From positions 124,001-188,000 of the forward strand of contig OX595990.1 of assembly GCA_951394045.1 (NCBI GenBank): a stretch of DNA of 64,000 nucleotides, in the 5' to 3' direction. The DNA is from Nitzschia sp. DOCU1 (taxonomy: Eukaryota; Bacillariophyta; Bacillariophyceae; Bacillariales; Bacillariaceae). The number at the start of each line of letters is the position of its first letter. Within the stretch, counting starts at the first letter, position 1. Positions 20,011-30,649 of the stretch are shown piece after piece. The position numbers and the translations under genes are program-made. Below the pieces are notes generated by a model. It did not search any database. It saw only the letters and a program-made list of their open reading frames with translations, and was not told where the DNA came from.

Positions 20011-21966
20011 ATGAGTCGCTTTCCCGGAAAGGAACGAACTTATGGCCCGTCGCCAAGGGTCACCCCCACTCCTAGCATGATACGAATCGCAGCCAGTGAC
20101 GTCCCCAGTGTAACGTCGGGATCAAGATCCATAGGAAGCGCCTTTAAGCGGATTGATCGAAGTCGTTGGAACCATCACACTGCTCAAACTGTGCCCTCAA
20201 GAGATGATGTTTCGATTCAGAGTCAATCCTCATCGGTCAAACGACGATGGTTATCCCGGGGAACCAAAAGAAATGACAGAGAAACAAGTAACGTTGCCCG
20301 AGTAGCACCGATGGAAAGCTTGGGATCTTCTTGTAGTTTCAGGTGTGGTGAAGAATCAAGAGATGATGGTTCTCCAGCTACTTTTCAGCGGGCGGACGAC
20401 GTCTCGGCTGCTTCCAGCAGACACCGAGATTATGAGAAGAATCCTTTTTCTGAAGAAGCAACCTCGCAGCAAGCACCGCAAAAGGACCAGATGACTCATG
20501 ATGAGCAAGAGGTACCAGTAGAGGAGACAAATGTCGAATCTCTGCAGCCCAACGTTAGCGTTGAGAAGGACAAATCACCCCCCGATGACGCAAGTATATC
20601 GAACAGCAGCGTGTCCGTGCTCTCCGCATTTTCTCTTGTTACGCCTCCGTCCCAATGGATTCACAAGGACTCATTCTTGGCTCGCCGTAAGAAATTAGAG
20701 CAATGGGGCGTTCCCATTTCAAAAGAAATGAAGAAAATCACGCTCCAAAGTATCCATGAGGATCCCCGAAAGTCCGAGAAACTGATGCAAACGGAAAAAC
20801 GAATGCTAGAGTCTACACTTAATGAACGATTGGTGTGGATCAAGTACAAAAACAAGTACTGGTGGCCCGCTGTCTTGTATGACAACTACCGTCAATTGAT
20901 TCAGGACGAATTACTCCAAGAACATGTTTGGTATCGCTTGCCTTTGTTAACGTCACGCATTCCATTGGCTTCTCTCTTGGTTTTCAACAAGCAAGATCGA
21001 AGGAATTATGCTCAAGTTGCTCGACTCTTGGGTCGAGGTAGTGCCAACGAGAATGGTATGGGTGGTACAATCGAACTTGCCGAAGTGGAAGATTGGTGGC
21101 CCTTCAAAGACGAAAGTCAAATAGCGAGTATCATTGAACAAATGGCGTTCAATGGAGACTACTTTCGAGATCATCCAACGTTGTACTTGGATTGGCATCG
21201 AGCGATGGATCAGGTCGAGTTATTGTTGTGTGAATGTTTGGGACTTGACAGGGAAACCTTGGAAGAAAATCTGTTGGAGTCCGACGACAAAGAGCTAGCA
21301 GATCACGGCAGCTGTTATCGTTTTGGCAGCGAAAAGGCGAATTGCCGTCGGCGTAGCAACAACAAGAGGCAAGTCAAAGCTGTTGCCGCGGCTCTAGCCG
21401 CAGCGCCAACATGCATGGTATACTTGGACGACGGCGATGACGATTCAGATCTTGGTAGCAATAATCCCCTGGATGAAAACTCCATGGTTTCTTCGACAGC
21501 TGGTGGTAAAAGTCAAGTGTATGCGCCACAAAAGGCAGGAGCAGCGTCCATGCCTAACATCCAAAAGAGACGTACCGCGACGTGGCTTCAGCGTGCCAAG
21601 GAAGCCGAGCAAAAGAAGGTGGTTCGAAAATGCCATGACTGTTCCACCCAAGTCTTGGACATTATTGAAGACTTTTGCTTGTGGAAGGATAATTTGGTGG
21701 CTTCGGCTGTAGACCAACCTACTTGGAAAGAACGCAAACGTCTCGCAAAGTCCATGGCTCTGACGATGAACGAGGAACCAGTATTGGCCCCAAAGCCGAC
21801 GACGGCGACGCCGCCTCCTTCTTTGCCCAAGAAGAATCTTTCGCTGCGTCTAACTGACTTTTGTAGCGGCCCCGATCCTTCTCTTTATCAGGCAGCGCGG
21901 AAGCGAAATATTCAACTTGTACAGCAACATGATGACGGATATGATGGTAACGACGCGGACAGCTAA
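20011..21966 (+). CDS. PWWP-like domain protein, 651 aa
   Basis: Start is the first ATG (MSRFPGKERTYG); upstream the frame opens only with TTG. The first 200 or so residues are Ser/Arg/Glu-rich and look disordered. Around residue 275 comes RLVWIKYKNKYWWPAVLYDNY, with the WWPAV core typical of PWWP domains, which read methylated histone or bind DNA. Conserved-looking WYRLPLL and EDWWPFKDES follow, then a helical region and another disordered Lys/Pro-rich tail. A chromatin-associated role is plausible from the motif only. No catalytic domain is visible. Convergence with the next gene is not an issue because the next gene runs in the same direction after about 400 bp. Confidence 0.7.
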   Translation: MSRFPGKERTYGPSPRVTPTPSMIRIAASDVPSVTSGSRSIGSAFKRIDRSRWNHHTAQTVPSRDDVSIQSQSSSVKRRWLSRGTKRNDRETSNVARVAPMESLGSSCSFRCGEESRDDGSPATFQRADDVSAASSRHRDYEKNPFSEEATSQQAPQKDQMTHDEQEVPVEETNVESLQPNVSVEKDKSPPDDASISNSSVSVLSAFSLVTPPSQWIHKDSFLARRKKLEQWGVPISKEMKKITLQSIHEDPRKSEKLMQTEKRMLESTLNERLVWIKYKNKYWWPAVLYDNYRQLIQDELLQEHVWYRLPLLTSRIPLASLLVFNKQDRRNYAQVARLLGRGSANENGMGGTIELAEVEDWWPFKDESQIASIIEQMAFNGDYFRDHPTLYLDWHRAMDQVELLLCECLGLDRETLEENLLESDDKELADHGSCYRFGSEKANCRRRSNNKRQVKAVAAALAAAPTCMVYLDDGDDDSDLGSNNPLDENSMVSSTAGGKSQVYAPQKAGAASMPNIQKRRTATWLQRAKEAEQKKVVRKCHDCSTQVLDIIEDFCLWKDNLVASAVDQPTWKERKRLAKSMALTMNEEPVLAPKPTTATPPPSLPKKNLSLRLTDFCSGPDPSLYQAARKRNIQLVQQHDDGYDGNDADS

Positions 21967-22371
21967 TCGACGAACTAGCCTACTAGGGTGAAAATCAAGA
22001 AGACGGCTCCGCGCGCTGAAGTTCGTTTGTTGTGGTTGAATCGTTATGTTTCGATGCCTTTCCTTATTCATAAGTGATGTGTGGATCTGCCAATGCTTCT
22101 GTCGTTTGCAGATCACAAATTTAGTGGTAACTTTTACTAGTTCGGGACCAGCCTGTTGCAAAAATTTAGATTGCCGCAACAAGCGAAGAGACGACTCATT
22201 GGACCGTCCTGGCGTTTTATTCCATCGAGTCCAACAAAAGGAAACCGTGCTCCTTCCACGATCTTCCTCGAAACGACGGGACCATGGCGACGAGAGACGA
22301 CACGAGCAGAAAGACACAAGCTCGACAAGACTACAACCGCAAGCACACTCTAGCATACTGCAGTTATCACA
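21967..22371. other. Intergenic, promoter of the PUB-UBX gene
   Basis: A 405 bp spacer between two plus-strand genes. No gene is supported; overlapping short frames on both strands show no domain. Confidence 0.5.
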
Positions 22372-23607
22372 ATGTCCTCTCCTCTCCACCCCGAAATCGA
22401 ATCAGCCATTCAACACATCCTCCAAACTAACTTTGATGCCACGTCGAGCGTTTGTTTAACGACTCTGCTCAAAGTCTTGGATAATGTCCTGAAACAACCC
22501 CACAGCGCCAAAGTCAGGACTCTGCGATTGTCAAACCCCACTATTCAACAAAAGATTGTTCAGCCTCAAGGACTGGCTGTCTTGGAAGCGTGTGGGTTTG
22601 TCGTAGAAGGCGATAACGTGACACTGGCAATTTCTCCTGACCCCACATCTCGACTCGTCGAAGCTCGACGTCGCTTGCAAGCCATTTTGCAGGACGATTT
22701 ACACGTCCAGGACGTACCACCCATGCCTGCTGTCAACACCAACGTATTTACGACAGACACGGCCTCCTTCAATGTCTATCAGGGACAACGTTACGATGGA
22801 CAATCGGCGGCGGTCGGCACGTCCTTGGGGGCACCTCCTGGATGGAAATCGCAAACGCAACAGCAGTTAGAACGCTTACAGTCAAAGGCAGAGCAATTAG
22901 AACAAAAGATTGCAAAAGTACAAGACCGACAATGGAAGGCTTATCGGGATGGTAATGCTGCCCCAGCAACCGCTACTGTAGCTGTGGTGGAAGATTCCAA
23001 AGCCGATGCGGCGTTAGTGGCGGCTCACATTGTTCAACAACACGCCAAATCTTCGGTCCCACAGGGATTTACCACCAAGGCGATGCGCGATTTGGAACAC
23101 TTGAAGAAACACGGCAAAGTCTATCCCTATGCGTATCTGGTACTCAAATTTGCGGATGGAAGTGCCGTCAGTGGACAATTTGCCTGCAAGGAACGTATCG
23201 GAGATGTCTTACAAGCATTGAAAGAAGAAGTCTTGACTGCCGGCATGGACACCGCCAAGCTGGAACTATTTACGACTCCTCCTCGCACGGCATTGGATCC
23301 CCAAAAAACTCTACAAGAATTGCAATTGGTACCCGCTGCCAAGGTATTTGTGGGCGGAATTTCGGTGGCTGGCCAGGACAATAGCAAAGGATGGTTTGTA
23401 CAACCCCACTTGTTTGTGGGTGCGGGTCAAGTCACTTTGGCATTGCCCAAGGGAGTCAAGGTAGTGGATGCTAACGACGACAAGATGGATACAGCAACCA
23501 GTGAGGAAGGGAAGAATGACAAGGCGGCTCCATCTACTACCAAACGAAAATTGACAAAAGAAGAAAAAGAAGCGGCATTGCTCAAAAAAATGATGGGAGG
23601 AAAATAA
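22372..23607 (+). CDS. PUB-UBX domain protein, p97/Cdc48 adaptor (UBXN6-like), 411 aa
   Basis: The N-terminal about 105 residues match a PUB fold (IQHILQTNF..., LKVLDNVLKQP, LRLSNPTIQQKI, LEACGF), which binds the C-terminal tail of the AAA ATPase p97/Cdc48. A middle helical region has QQQLERLQSKAEQLEQKI. A UBX domain lies near residues 245-325 (YLVLKFADGSAVSG, ERIGDVLQALKEE, LFTTPPRTAL, LQELQLVPAAKVFVGG), which binds the p97 N domain. A basic tail ends TKEEKEAALLKKMMGG. PUB plus UBX in this order is the UBXN6/UBXD1 arrangement, so a role in ubiquitin-dependent sorting or degradation is likely. It is intronless, and its 3' part is the source of the fragment at 27599-27922. Confidence 0.88.
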   Translation: MSSPLHPEIESAIQHILQTNFDATSSVCLTTLLKVLDNVLKQPHSAKVRTLRLSNPTIQQKIVQPQGLAVLEACGFVVEGDNVTLAISPDPTSRLVEARRRLQAILQDDLHVQDVPPMPAVNTNVFTTDTASFNVYQGQRYDGQSAAVGTSLGAPPGWKSQTQQQLERLQSKAEQLEQKIAKVQDRQWKAYRDGNAAPATATVAVVEDSKADAALVAAHIVQQHAKSSVPQGFTTKAMRDLEHLKKHGKVYPYAYLVLKFADGSAVSGQFACKERIGDVLQALKEEVLTAGMDTAKLELFTTPPRTALDPQKTLQELQLVPAAKVFVGGISVAGQDNSKGWFVQPHLFVGAGQVTLALPKGVKVVDANDDKMDTATSEEGKNDKAAPSTTKRKLTKEEKEAALLKKMMGGK

Positions 23608-23840
23608 TATAACACAGTGTTCCTTTGAGGTTTGAGACTAGTAGTTAGGTCATCAATGGGGTTGTTTCATCTAGTAGCGGAGTACTGCTACACCTACAGG
23701 AGTCTTACGGGCAGTTGAAACGGCGCGATGCCAAGAAATTCCGCCCCCATGTAAAACTTCGTCTAATTCTAGAGTCCGTGGCTAGCGACGCCACTTACAA
23801 GGCTTCAATACCCTTATTCATAATAAGCCGTCGTTCTTCA

Positions 23841-25370
23841 TTAGGGCGGCGGCCGCAAGTTACGGAAACGATGGGCTATCCGATCTCGTGCGGCGAGCTC
23901 GTCCACTTCTACCCAAAGTTCCGGCGGTGATCGATCGTATACTTTCCTGCCGTTTCGCATCACTACAATATCCTCAGAAACGGCAGCAGGAGCTAAAAAG
24001 CGGCAGCCAGCCTCACGCATGGTCTTGTAGATTTGCTGTGAAATCAAAGTTTTGTCCGACCGTGTCCCGATGAAGTGTGCCACCATATTTTCTTCCAAAA
24101 GCCTCTTGAGCAACAAGTTCCCTGGTGACTTGTTTCCCCGTTGCCCACGCCCAAGAACCACGTCCGTTGGTCCTGGAGGTTCTACATAAATTTCAGACGC
24201 TTCCGCTTCCACTACTGTATTCTTTGTTGTCGGATGTCCATCTTTTTGATCCGCCCTTTCCTGCCTCTCTACTTCGGCCAGCCACCTTTTGTGATCATCA
24301 AGGTTCAATGTACCATCTGCATTGATGGGGATAATCTCGAGTGGAATGCCGTAGGTCATGAGACTGTAGCGGCATTCCACACGACTGCCCAGATGAGTGC
24401 GAAATCGAAGGACGTATTTGGCCGCCGCCGCCGCCGATACTTTGTCGAAATATTCAATGATTCCACGATCATCACAACAGCCATGAATGGAGCTGACTTT
24501 AATCGGCATTTCTAGAAAAGCGTGAAACATACGTTCTCCCCTCCCATGATGTTCAGGTGACTGTTTCCATCCCATACCGAACCAAATCACACAAATCCCC
24601 TTTCGTTGGACTTCATCGCCGAGTCTCGCCAACCAAGCGCCCTGCCAAAACAATAGCCGCAGCTAGAAAATACAGAATAAAGTTAGTTCAGAATCGAAAT
24701 TTGAATCATCGATTGTCTGTGATGTAGTTACCCCAAAACTTACCTGCGACTTGAAACTGCAAGGTCGATACTCCGTTGCGTTTGGATCTGCTGTCGCCCT
24801 CGGGTTCATGAAAAGGATGGGCCTACCCACCTGATCCCTATTCGGTAACACGGTGCTTAGCCCCTTCGTGAGTGCATAAAGGTCGTCTTCGTCAAAGTCG
24901 CTCAGACGAATGTCTCGACCTAAAACAGCTGTTGTTCCAAACAGCGCCAATCGCGCCTTGAAATGGTCCATTAAACGCAGTGCCGCCTTGGATGCATCAA
25001 AATTGTCAGCTCGTAGAGTTGTAATCCTAATGCTTTCAACATAGGCCGGATTTATTTTCATGGCCTCGTCAAACGCGGCACGCCGCTCTGCATCTTGCAC
25101 CGAGCGGAGTTCAAAATCAATCTCTGACAATTTGGCTTGGACGACTTCTGGCGTCTCTTCGACAATCTCGACCGCTCCGTGAACGTCCTGAAGGGCTGTA
25201 GTGCGTTCTTCTGGTGAAACTTCGTAAAGTTTTGAGGGTGGGACGTTGTGAAGGTTTGTCTTGGCAAACAGCGAGGTCACTTTCTCCACCTCAGGGCTGC
25301 TGCTAGCTTTGACTTCTTCGTTGTTCAGATCGTCCTCTGATATCACAGAAAACTCTTTCAAAGAGTCCAT
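23841..25370 (-). CDS. CRAL-TRIO-like / DUF6824 fusion protein, two exons, 482 aa (array copy 1)
   Basis: Exon 1 is 24744-25370 and exon 2 is 23841-24662, with an 81 bp intron (GTAAGT...TTTCTAG, phase 0). Exon 1 has helical CRAL-TRIO-N-like sequence (TTLRADNFDASKAALRLMDHF, then LPNRDQVGRPILFMNP). Exon 2 continues the lipid-binding-like fold (LRLLFWQGAWLARLG, VKVSSIHGCCDD, RFRTHLG). It ends with a stramenopile DUF6824 domain of about 100 residues (DVVLGRGQRGNKSPGN, MREAGCRFL, WVEVDELAARDRIAHRFRNLR). The CRAL-TRIO fold binds small lipids in other eukaryotes. The DUF6824 function is unknown, though its repeated use in diatoms suggests regulation. It is the first of a same-strand array. Confidence 0.88.
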
Positions 25371-26332
25371 GCCTGTCCACCCTTCTTTGGGTGTGTCGAG
25401 CCTCTACTGCTAATATCAAAAGAAACTTTTGCAATGTCAGGGTGTAGTTTATCGCCTCCCATAAAGGAGTGAGCCACAGAAGCAAGAGACAAAACGTGTC
25501 CCGATCATCATCGTGTAGCACAGGTTGAAGTCACGTCGCATTTCGCCTTCCTTCTTCTTTCGGTACACGATTTGAGAATTTGGGCCTCGGTCGGTCATTT
25601 GCTACAACCACCTCAATTAAGTCTGCTTCAGTTGCCATGGTTAGAGTCAACCCCATGGGGGGGTATCCTTTGGTGATGCCAGAAATACCGCGCATATGTA
25701 AACGCCAAATGGCACACCCAACGGTGGCGACATTCCACAATGCATCCAAGTGCGGGCTTTTTCAGAGAGAAGATATTCCACAGCAGTACCGGTGGCAAGA
25801 AGGCCGCTCCATCCATCCTCGTTGTTGTACCTCAGGTTCGACTAAATTGACTGGATAATTGACTGCTTCGACTCGCGTTCATGCGTTACGCGCGGTTAAG
25901 AAGGACCCTCCCTACTGGTAGAACTACCCCGAGTAAAGGGAGGAGCGGTTGCGACGGATAGTAGAGGCAGGGTGGCCATCATAGCCGACCTCGAGTACGT
26001 ACTCAACCTTCCGGTACGATCGTAGGTCACAGGTACCAGGTAGAGGAGTAGCCGACCTGCTGGTACATACTTGGAGTCGACGAAACAAAATGCGCCAGTA
26101 GAACAACGGCAACACGCCGGGGCGCCCTAAGCGCGAGTTAGGCGGTGCTCAATTTCGAGGATATTGAATGTTATGCCATCGCGTCGCACGCACCAATGAC
26201 CCCACCCTCCAAGGGACTATGGTATTATTACGGAAAGGTACGCCTCCTGGATTCATTAGCCGATCCCTGTCGACCCAAAAGAAGCAACTGATGCCACCAT
26301 CACTAGCAGCACCAACATTCTACTGATATCAA
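25371..26332. other. Divergent intergenic region
   Basis: Upstream of both the minus-strand CRAL-TRIO/DUF6824 gene and the plus-strand SGNH gene. No coding region is supported. It contains near-palindromic GTACCAGGTA and CTACTGGTAG strings near 25910-26060 rather than exact TACCGGTA. Confidence 0.5.
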
Positions 26333-27598
26333 ATGGGAGGATCATCGCTCGGGGCGTTCCTTGGTTCGTGTTGGGTGTGGGGGCGACGAAAGGAAAGCGC
26401 TGTTGTTTTCTATTTTTCTGGAATCCTCGGTTCGGGCGTCTTTTTGCTAGGACTCGGCAGTTTTCTGGTTTTGAGACCCACGTCCCCCTTCAACACCGGC
26501 ACTACAGAAATTATAAGCAGAAACCGTACCAACAGCAGCAGCACTGCATCTCACGTTGATCTTGCCCTTCCAACGGGAAAGGAACGACCCAAGTGCTGCT
26601 TCTACCCTGAGAACAATCTGCATGAAAAGTTCTCTCTGGATTTTTTCGAATACGAGCGTCGTAACTATCCGCTCTACAAAGTACCATTTACGGCAGAATC
26701 ATTTTATCAGCGGTGGGCCGGAGTCGAAGAACGGCACTTTCCCTGGCTTAGACGAGATGCTGATGACGACCCTGCGAGAATGTCCGATTGCCGTTCCCAG
26801 TGGGCCTTGCATGTTCTCGATGCTAATACGGGGTTCTTTCTCTGGAGATACATGGAGCAGCTGGAGCGGAATGGTACCTTTGGGACAGGTTTGTTCCCCT
26901 TTGCTCAAGATAACGAAGCATTTCACACCAACAGCAACAGCAGCAGCGATGACACTTCGTTACGACGACGACGACCCAGGCTCTTATATCTGGGAGATTC
27001 CATCTCCATTCAGACTGTCAATGAAGCTACGCGGGCAATGTTTAGAAAATTTGCTGATATCCACGGGCCACCGTGTAACTGTGAAGGAATGAGTCGATAT
27101 GACAAGGACCTGGAGCGTTGGCTTGGCGATTGCCAATGGGATTTGGTGCAATTTAATGTCGGGCAACATTTCCGTCCCGAAAACTTGAACCTGACAGAGT
27201 CGGAATGGCCTAGCATATACAAACAGGGCCTGGAACGCATCATCTCGACGATTCGAAAGCATTCCCCCAATGCCAAAATCGTCCTTGCCTTGACAACCCC
27301 TTCCCCGTTGGACAACAAAAATACCATTCCAGACACAGCAAACTGCCCGCATTATGGCAAATTTCATCGTGCTGGTTTTGTGCCCACTTTGAATCGATTG
27401 GCGCAACAAGTCTCCACCAACGACGGCAACGTCACCATCAACGATCGGTATTCGGCGGTCCATCCAAACCTCAAACAACTTCAAAAAGATTGCGACGTTC
27501 ACTATTCTCTTGCTGGGAGCATAGTATTAGCACGGCAGGATTGGAATGTTGCGTCAACGCTATTGGGATTATCTCTGGACGATGATATGTCTGGCTAG
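26333..27598 (+). CDS. SGNH/GDSL-hydrolase-like type II membrane protein, 421 aa
   Basis: A membrane segment at about residues 24-47 (AVVFYFSGILGSGVFLLGLG) follows a short basic N-terminus, giving a lumenal catalytic domain. The nucleophile block is LLYLGDSISIQ near residue 220. The last block, DCDVHYSLAGS near residue 386, provides the Asp-x-x-His pair. A middle VQFNVGQHF block stands where the family has its oxyanion Gly/Asn. The order fits the SGNH esterase fold, including PC-esterase-type sugar O-acetyl enzymes; the substrate is unknown. Several N-glycosylation sequons occur (NRTNSS, NLTES, NVTIN). The stop codon abuts a duplicated block carrying a UBX gene fragment, so the 3' untranslated region has been replaced recently. 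Confidence 0.78.
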   Translation: MGGSSLGAFLGSCWVWGRRKESAVVFYFSGILGSGVFLLGLGSFLVLRPTSPFNTGTTEIISRNRTNSSSTASHVDLALPTGKERPKCCFYPENNLHEKFSLDFFEYERRNYPLYKVPFTAESFYQRWAGVEERHFPWLRRDADDDPARMSDCRSQWALHVLDANTGFFLWRYMEQLERNGTFGTGLFPFAQDNEAFHTNSNSSSDDTSLRRRRPRLLYLGDSISIQTVNEATRAMFRKFADIHGPPCNCEGMSRYDKDLERWLGDCQWDLVQFNVGQHFRPENLNLTESEWPSIYKQGLERIISTIRKHSPNAKIVLALTTPSPLDNKNTIPDTANCPHYGKFHRAGFVPTLNRLAQQVSTNDGNVTINDRYSAVHPNLKQLQKDCDVHYSLAGSIVLARQDWNVASTLLGLSLDDDMSG

Positions 27599-27922
27599 CT
27601 ACTGTGTCGCGACAAAGCCGATGCGGCTTTAGAGGCCAGATCGACTGCCTCACAAAAAGGATTTACCACGAAAGCGACGATGCGTGCTTCGGAATGCATA
27701 AAGAAACACGGCAAAGTTTATCCCTACTATGCTTATTTAGTGCTCAAGTTTGCCGATGGAAATGCTGTGAGCGGACCATTTGATTGCAAGGACGGTAGTA
27801 GTATCGGAGATATCCTGCAAGCTTTGAAGCAGGAAGCGTTGGTACGATGCAGGCATGAAGATTATCACGGGGTAGTTCCAACTACAGGAGTCTTACCGGC
27901 AATCGAAACGGCGCGATGCTAA
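27599..27922 (+). pseudogene. Truncated copy of the PUB-UBX gene
   Basis: Matches the UBX part of the 22372-23607 gene: a KADAAL-EA stretch, GFTTKA, KKHGKVYPYYAYLVLKFADG, GDILQALKQEAL. It then breaks off about 70 residues before the parent's end, and the PUB half is absent. The similarity starts right after the TAG of the SGNH gene and continues past the gene into the parent's downstream spacer. An ATG at 27680 opens an 80-codon frame, but the UBX fold is incomplete, so I read it as a passenger fragment carried by the duplication. Confidence 0.85.
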
Positions 27923-28009
27923 GAAATGTCGCCTCCTACAAACCTACCTAATTCTAGTAGACGAGACTGCGGCCATCGATATAACTTACAAGTCTTTAGT
28001 TGTCGTTGT

Positions 28010-28440
28010 TTATTTGAGCGGCCGCGGCAAGTTACGAAAACGATGTGCTGTCCGATCTCGCGCGGCGTGTTCGTCCACTTCTACCCACAATTCCGGAGGT
28101 GATCGACCGTATACTTTCCTGCCGTTTCGCGTCATTGCAATATCTTCGGAAATGGCGGGAGCTAAAAGGCAACAACCAGCCTCACGCATGGTCTTGTAGA
28201 TGTGCTTCGAAATCAAAGTCTTGTCCAACCGTGTCGCACTGAAATGTACCTCCAAGTTTTCCTCCAGAAGCCTCTTGAGCAACATGTTCCCTGGTGACTT
28301 GTTTCCCCGTTGCCCACGCCCAATAACCACTTTATTGGACCTGGATGCTCAACATTCCGCTTCCATTACTGTAGACTGGACGGGTCCTTCATTCTTTGTT
28401 TGATGCCCATCTTGATCCTCCCTTTCCTGCCTCCTGATCA
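28010..28440 (-). pseudogene. Truncated CRAL-TRIO/DUF6824 copy (DUF6824 end only)
   Basis: The last about 105 codons match array copy 1 closely (IGRGQRGNKSPGN, YKTMREAGC, SPPELWVEVDEHAARDR). The open part begins at a GTG with no ATG, and just upstream the frame is broken by stops, although nucleotide similarity to copy 1 continues to about 28436. The CRAL-TRIO half and exon 1 are missing. Together with the UBX fragment beside it, this is a shortened copy of the 23.0-24.2 kb junction, in the same orientation. It may still encode a free DUF6824 domain if expressed, but no start supports that. Confidence 0.82.
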
Positions 28441-28464
28441 CTTTTGACATCGAGAAACAAACAC

Positions 28465-29987
28465 TTATGACTTGGATGCTTGCCGAAGATTGCGGAATCC
28501 GTGTCCAATACGGTCTCGCGCTGCCTCATTATCCACTTCTACCCATCCGATTGGAGAGGGTCGACCGCGGGTGACCTTCGTTTCATCAAATAGCGGTTTC
28601 AAAAAGCGACATCCAGCCTGTTGCATCTGGGTGTAAATCAGCTGCGTAATTGATGCCTTGTCGACTTTAGAACCGTCATTATACGCATCATAGTGCTCTT
28701 CCAGAAGGCCTTTGAGCATAACGTTGCCGGGCAGCTTGACGCCTCGACGACCCCGACCTAGAATGACGTCCATCGGGCCTGGCGACTTGACGACGACACA
28801 CCTTCGGGCAGAGTCATTACTTGCTTCCTCATTGGCAGCAGCAGCAGCTTGTTCCAATACGTTCTTGTGGTCGTTCGTTTGCAAAAGCTTTAGGAATCTC
28901 CGGTGATCAATCAAGTGAACTTTGCCGTCTCTTGTGACCGGGAGAATGTCCAAAGGGAGACCAAAGGTCATCAGATTATATCGACATTCCAAATGATTCC
29001 CCAAATGTGATTGGAAGCGAACCAGATATCGGGATTCAGACCAAGAAGTAACTTCGTTAGCGATGTCAGTGCATTCTGGATCATCGTAGCACATATGAAT
29101 CGATGACACTTTGATGTTCATGGTCAAAAAGAGGTCGAAGAACACCGGCCCTCGTCCGCGGCGCATCGAGACTAGTTTCGCCCCGATACCATACCAGATA
29201 AGGACAATCCCCTTTTGTTGGGCGTCGTCGCCGATATTGGCAGCCAGTGTACTCATCCAGAAAAGAACGCGGAGCTAGAAACAGCATGTGAGAAAACGGG
29301 GGATACAAGGCAAACTTTCTGATCTTAAGTCGACCGACTTACCAAAGAAGGAAAGTGAAAAGGCTGCTCACCGGCCCCTGTGGGGTTCATAAAGATTACT
29401 GGTCTTTGTGCTCGATCTCGCAGCGGCAAAAGTTGGAAGATTCCCATCTCCAAAGCGACTCTGTCGGCGTCATCAGCAAAGTCAGAGTACTGGATATCCC
29501 TGGCTAGAATTTCCGGGTTCGCGAATAAAGATAATCTGGTAGCAAAATGTTTTGCAGTTCTGATAGCCGCCTTTATAGCATCGAATTTTTCGGCCCGAAG
29601 AAAGGACAGGTGCAGACTCCGTACATAGTCTGCATTCCGTCCCAACGCCTGATCATAAGCTGCCCTGGTGTCAGGATCCATGGCAGACAGGGCATTCTCA
29701 AGCTCAAGCAACTTTTCCTGAACGAATTCTGGGGTTTCCTTTGCCACATCTAATGCCCCATGCAAATCCTGAAGCGCTTCGATTCGTTCTTCAGAGTGTA
29801 TTTCGTGGAGTCTCGAGGACGGAATGTCATGAAGATTCTGCTGAGCAAATAAACGGGTCACATTCTCGACCTGCTTCTCCATTTTATGCTCATCATCCGA
29901 CACAATAGGTGCTTCGTCAGAGGCTGCCATTGTCGCTTCGAAAGAGTGGTCTGAGCCACTCAACAAAACAGCATCAGCAGGTTGCAT
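28465..29987 (-). CDS. CRAL-TRIO-like / DUF6824 fusion protein, two exons, 484 aa (array copy 2)
   Basis: Exon 1 is 29343-29987 and exon 2 is 28465-29274, with a 68 bp intron (GTAAGT...TTTCTAG, phase 0) at the same place as in the other array copies. Exon 1: VTRLFAQQNLHDIPSSRL, FLRAEKFDAIKAAIRTAKHF, LPLRDRAQRPVIFMNP. Exon 2: LRVLFWMSTLAANIGDDAQ, KGIVLIWYGIG, then DUF6824 (DVILGRGRRGVKLPGN, MQQAGCRFL, WVEVDNEAARDRIGHGFRNLR). It is clearly a paralogue of the flanking genes but the most diverged within the array. Likely lipid binding plus an unknown regulatory or DNA/protein-binding role. Confidence 0.88.
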
Positions 29988-30649
29988 CGTTGCGGTTGAA
30001 AATGGAGAGAGCAGCTAGCTTGAGAACACGGGATTATTGTTTTCTCTACTTCCAATATCACCGCTCGTACGTGCAACTCGCGGTCGGTCAATTTTGAATA
30101 ACGGGAGGAGGACGGTTTCGCGCGTATTAATACCGGTAGTTAGCGGTCAGTACACAGGTAGCAGTTTTTTAAAGGGCTGCCTACTTCGTGTGTCTTTTGC
30201 AGATATTCTGGGCCTCATTGATATCCCGGCTTCTCTCGGACTCCTAATTAGGAAATGTCCCTCGGGATTCCATGGAGAAACCATAAACAAACTCCACTAA
30301 CACGCAAGCGAAAGAAGCAACAGAGCGAACGCTGACGAATTGAAGAACATAGCAGTTCGTACAGATGAGGAGAGTCCGAGACCGGAAAAGCTACTGCTGT
30401 GAGTATGATACTGACCTACCTAGGTAAGTACCGTATTCCGGGAGACGAAAAGAACTGCCACGTGGCACACGAAGAAAGAAGTATTAAAAGTACTTCAGTC
30501 TGGATTTGCCTGTTGCCCTCGACTACTACAAAAAGCTACAAAAAGAAAAGTTTCCAAACACTCAACACGGGAACTTGTAGTTGGCCAAAGCATGCTCGTC
30601 TAGTTCTGATGCTGACATCCAGGCCATTTGCCGCTCTACAGTCAGGACG
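29988..30649. other. Intergenic, array spacer
   Basis: Promoter side of array copy 2. Carries TACCGGTA at 30131-30138. The last about 50 bp next to the following gene's stop resemble 32575-32615, the matching place downstream of array copy 4. No gene is supported. Confidence 0.5.
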
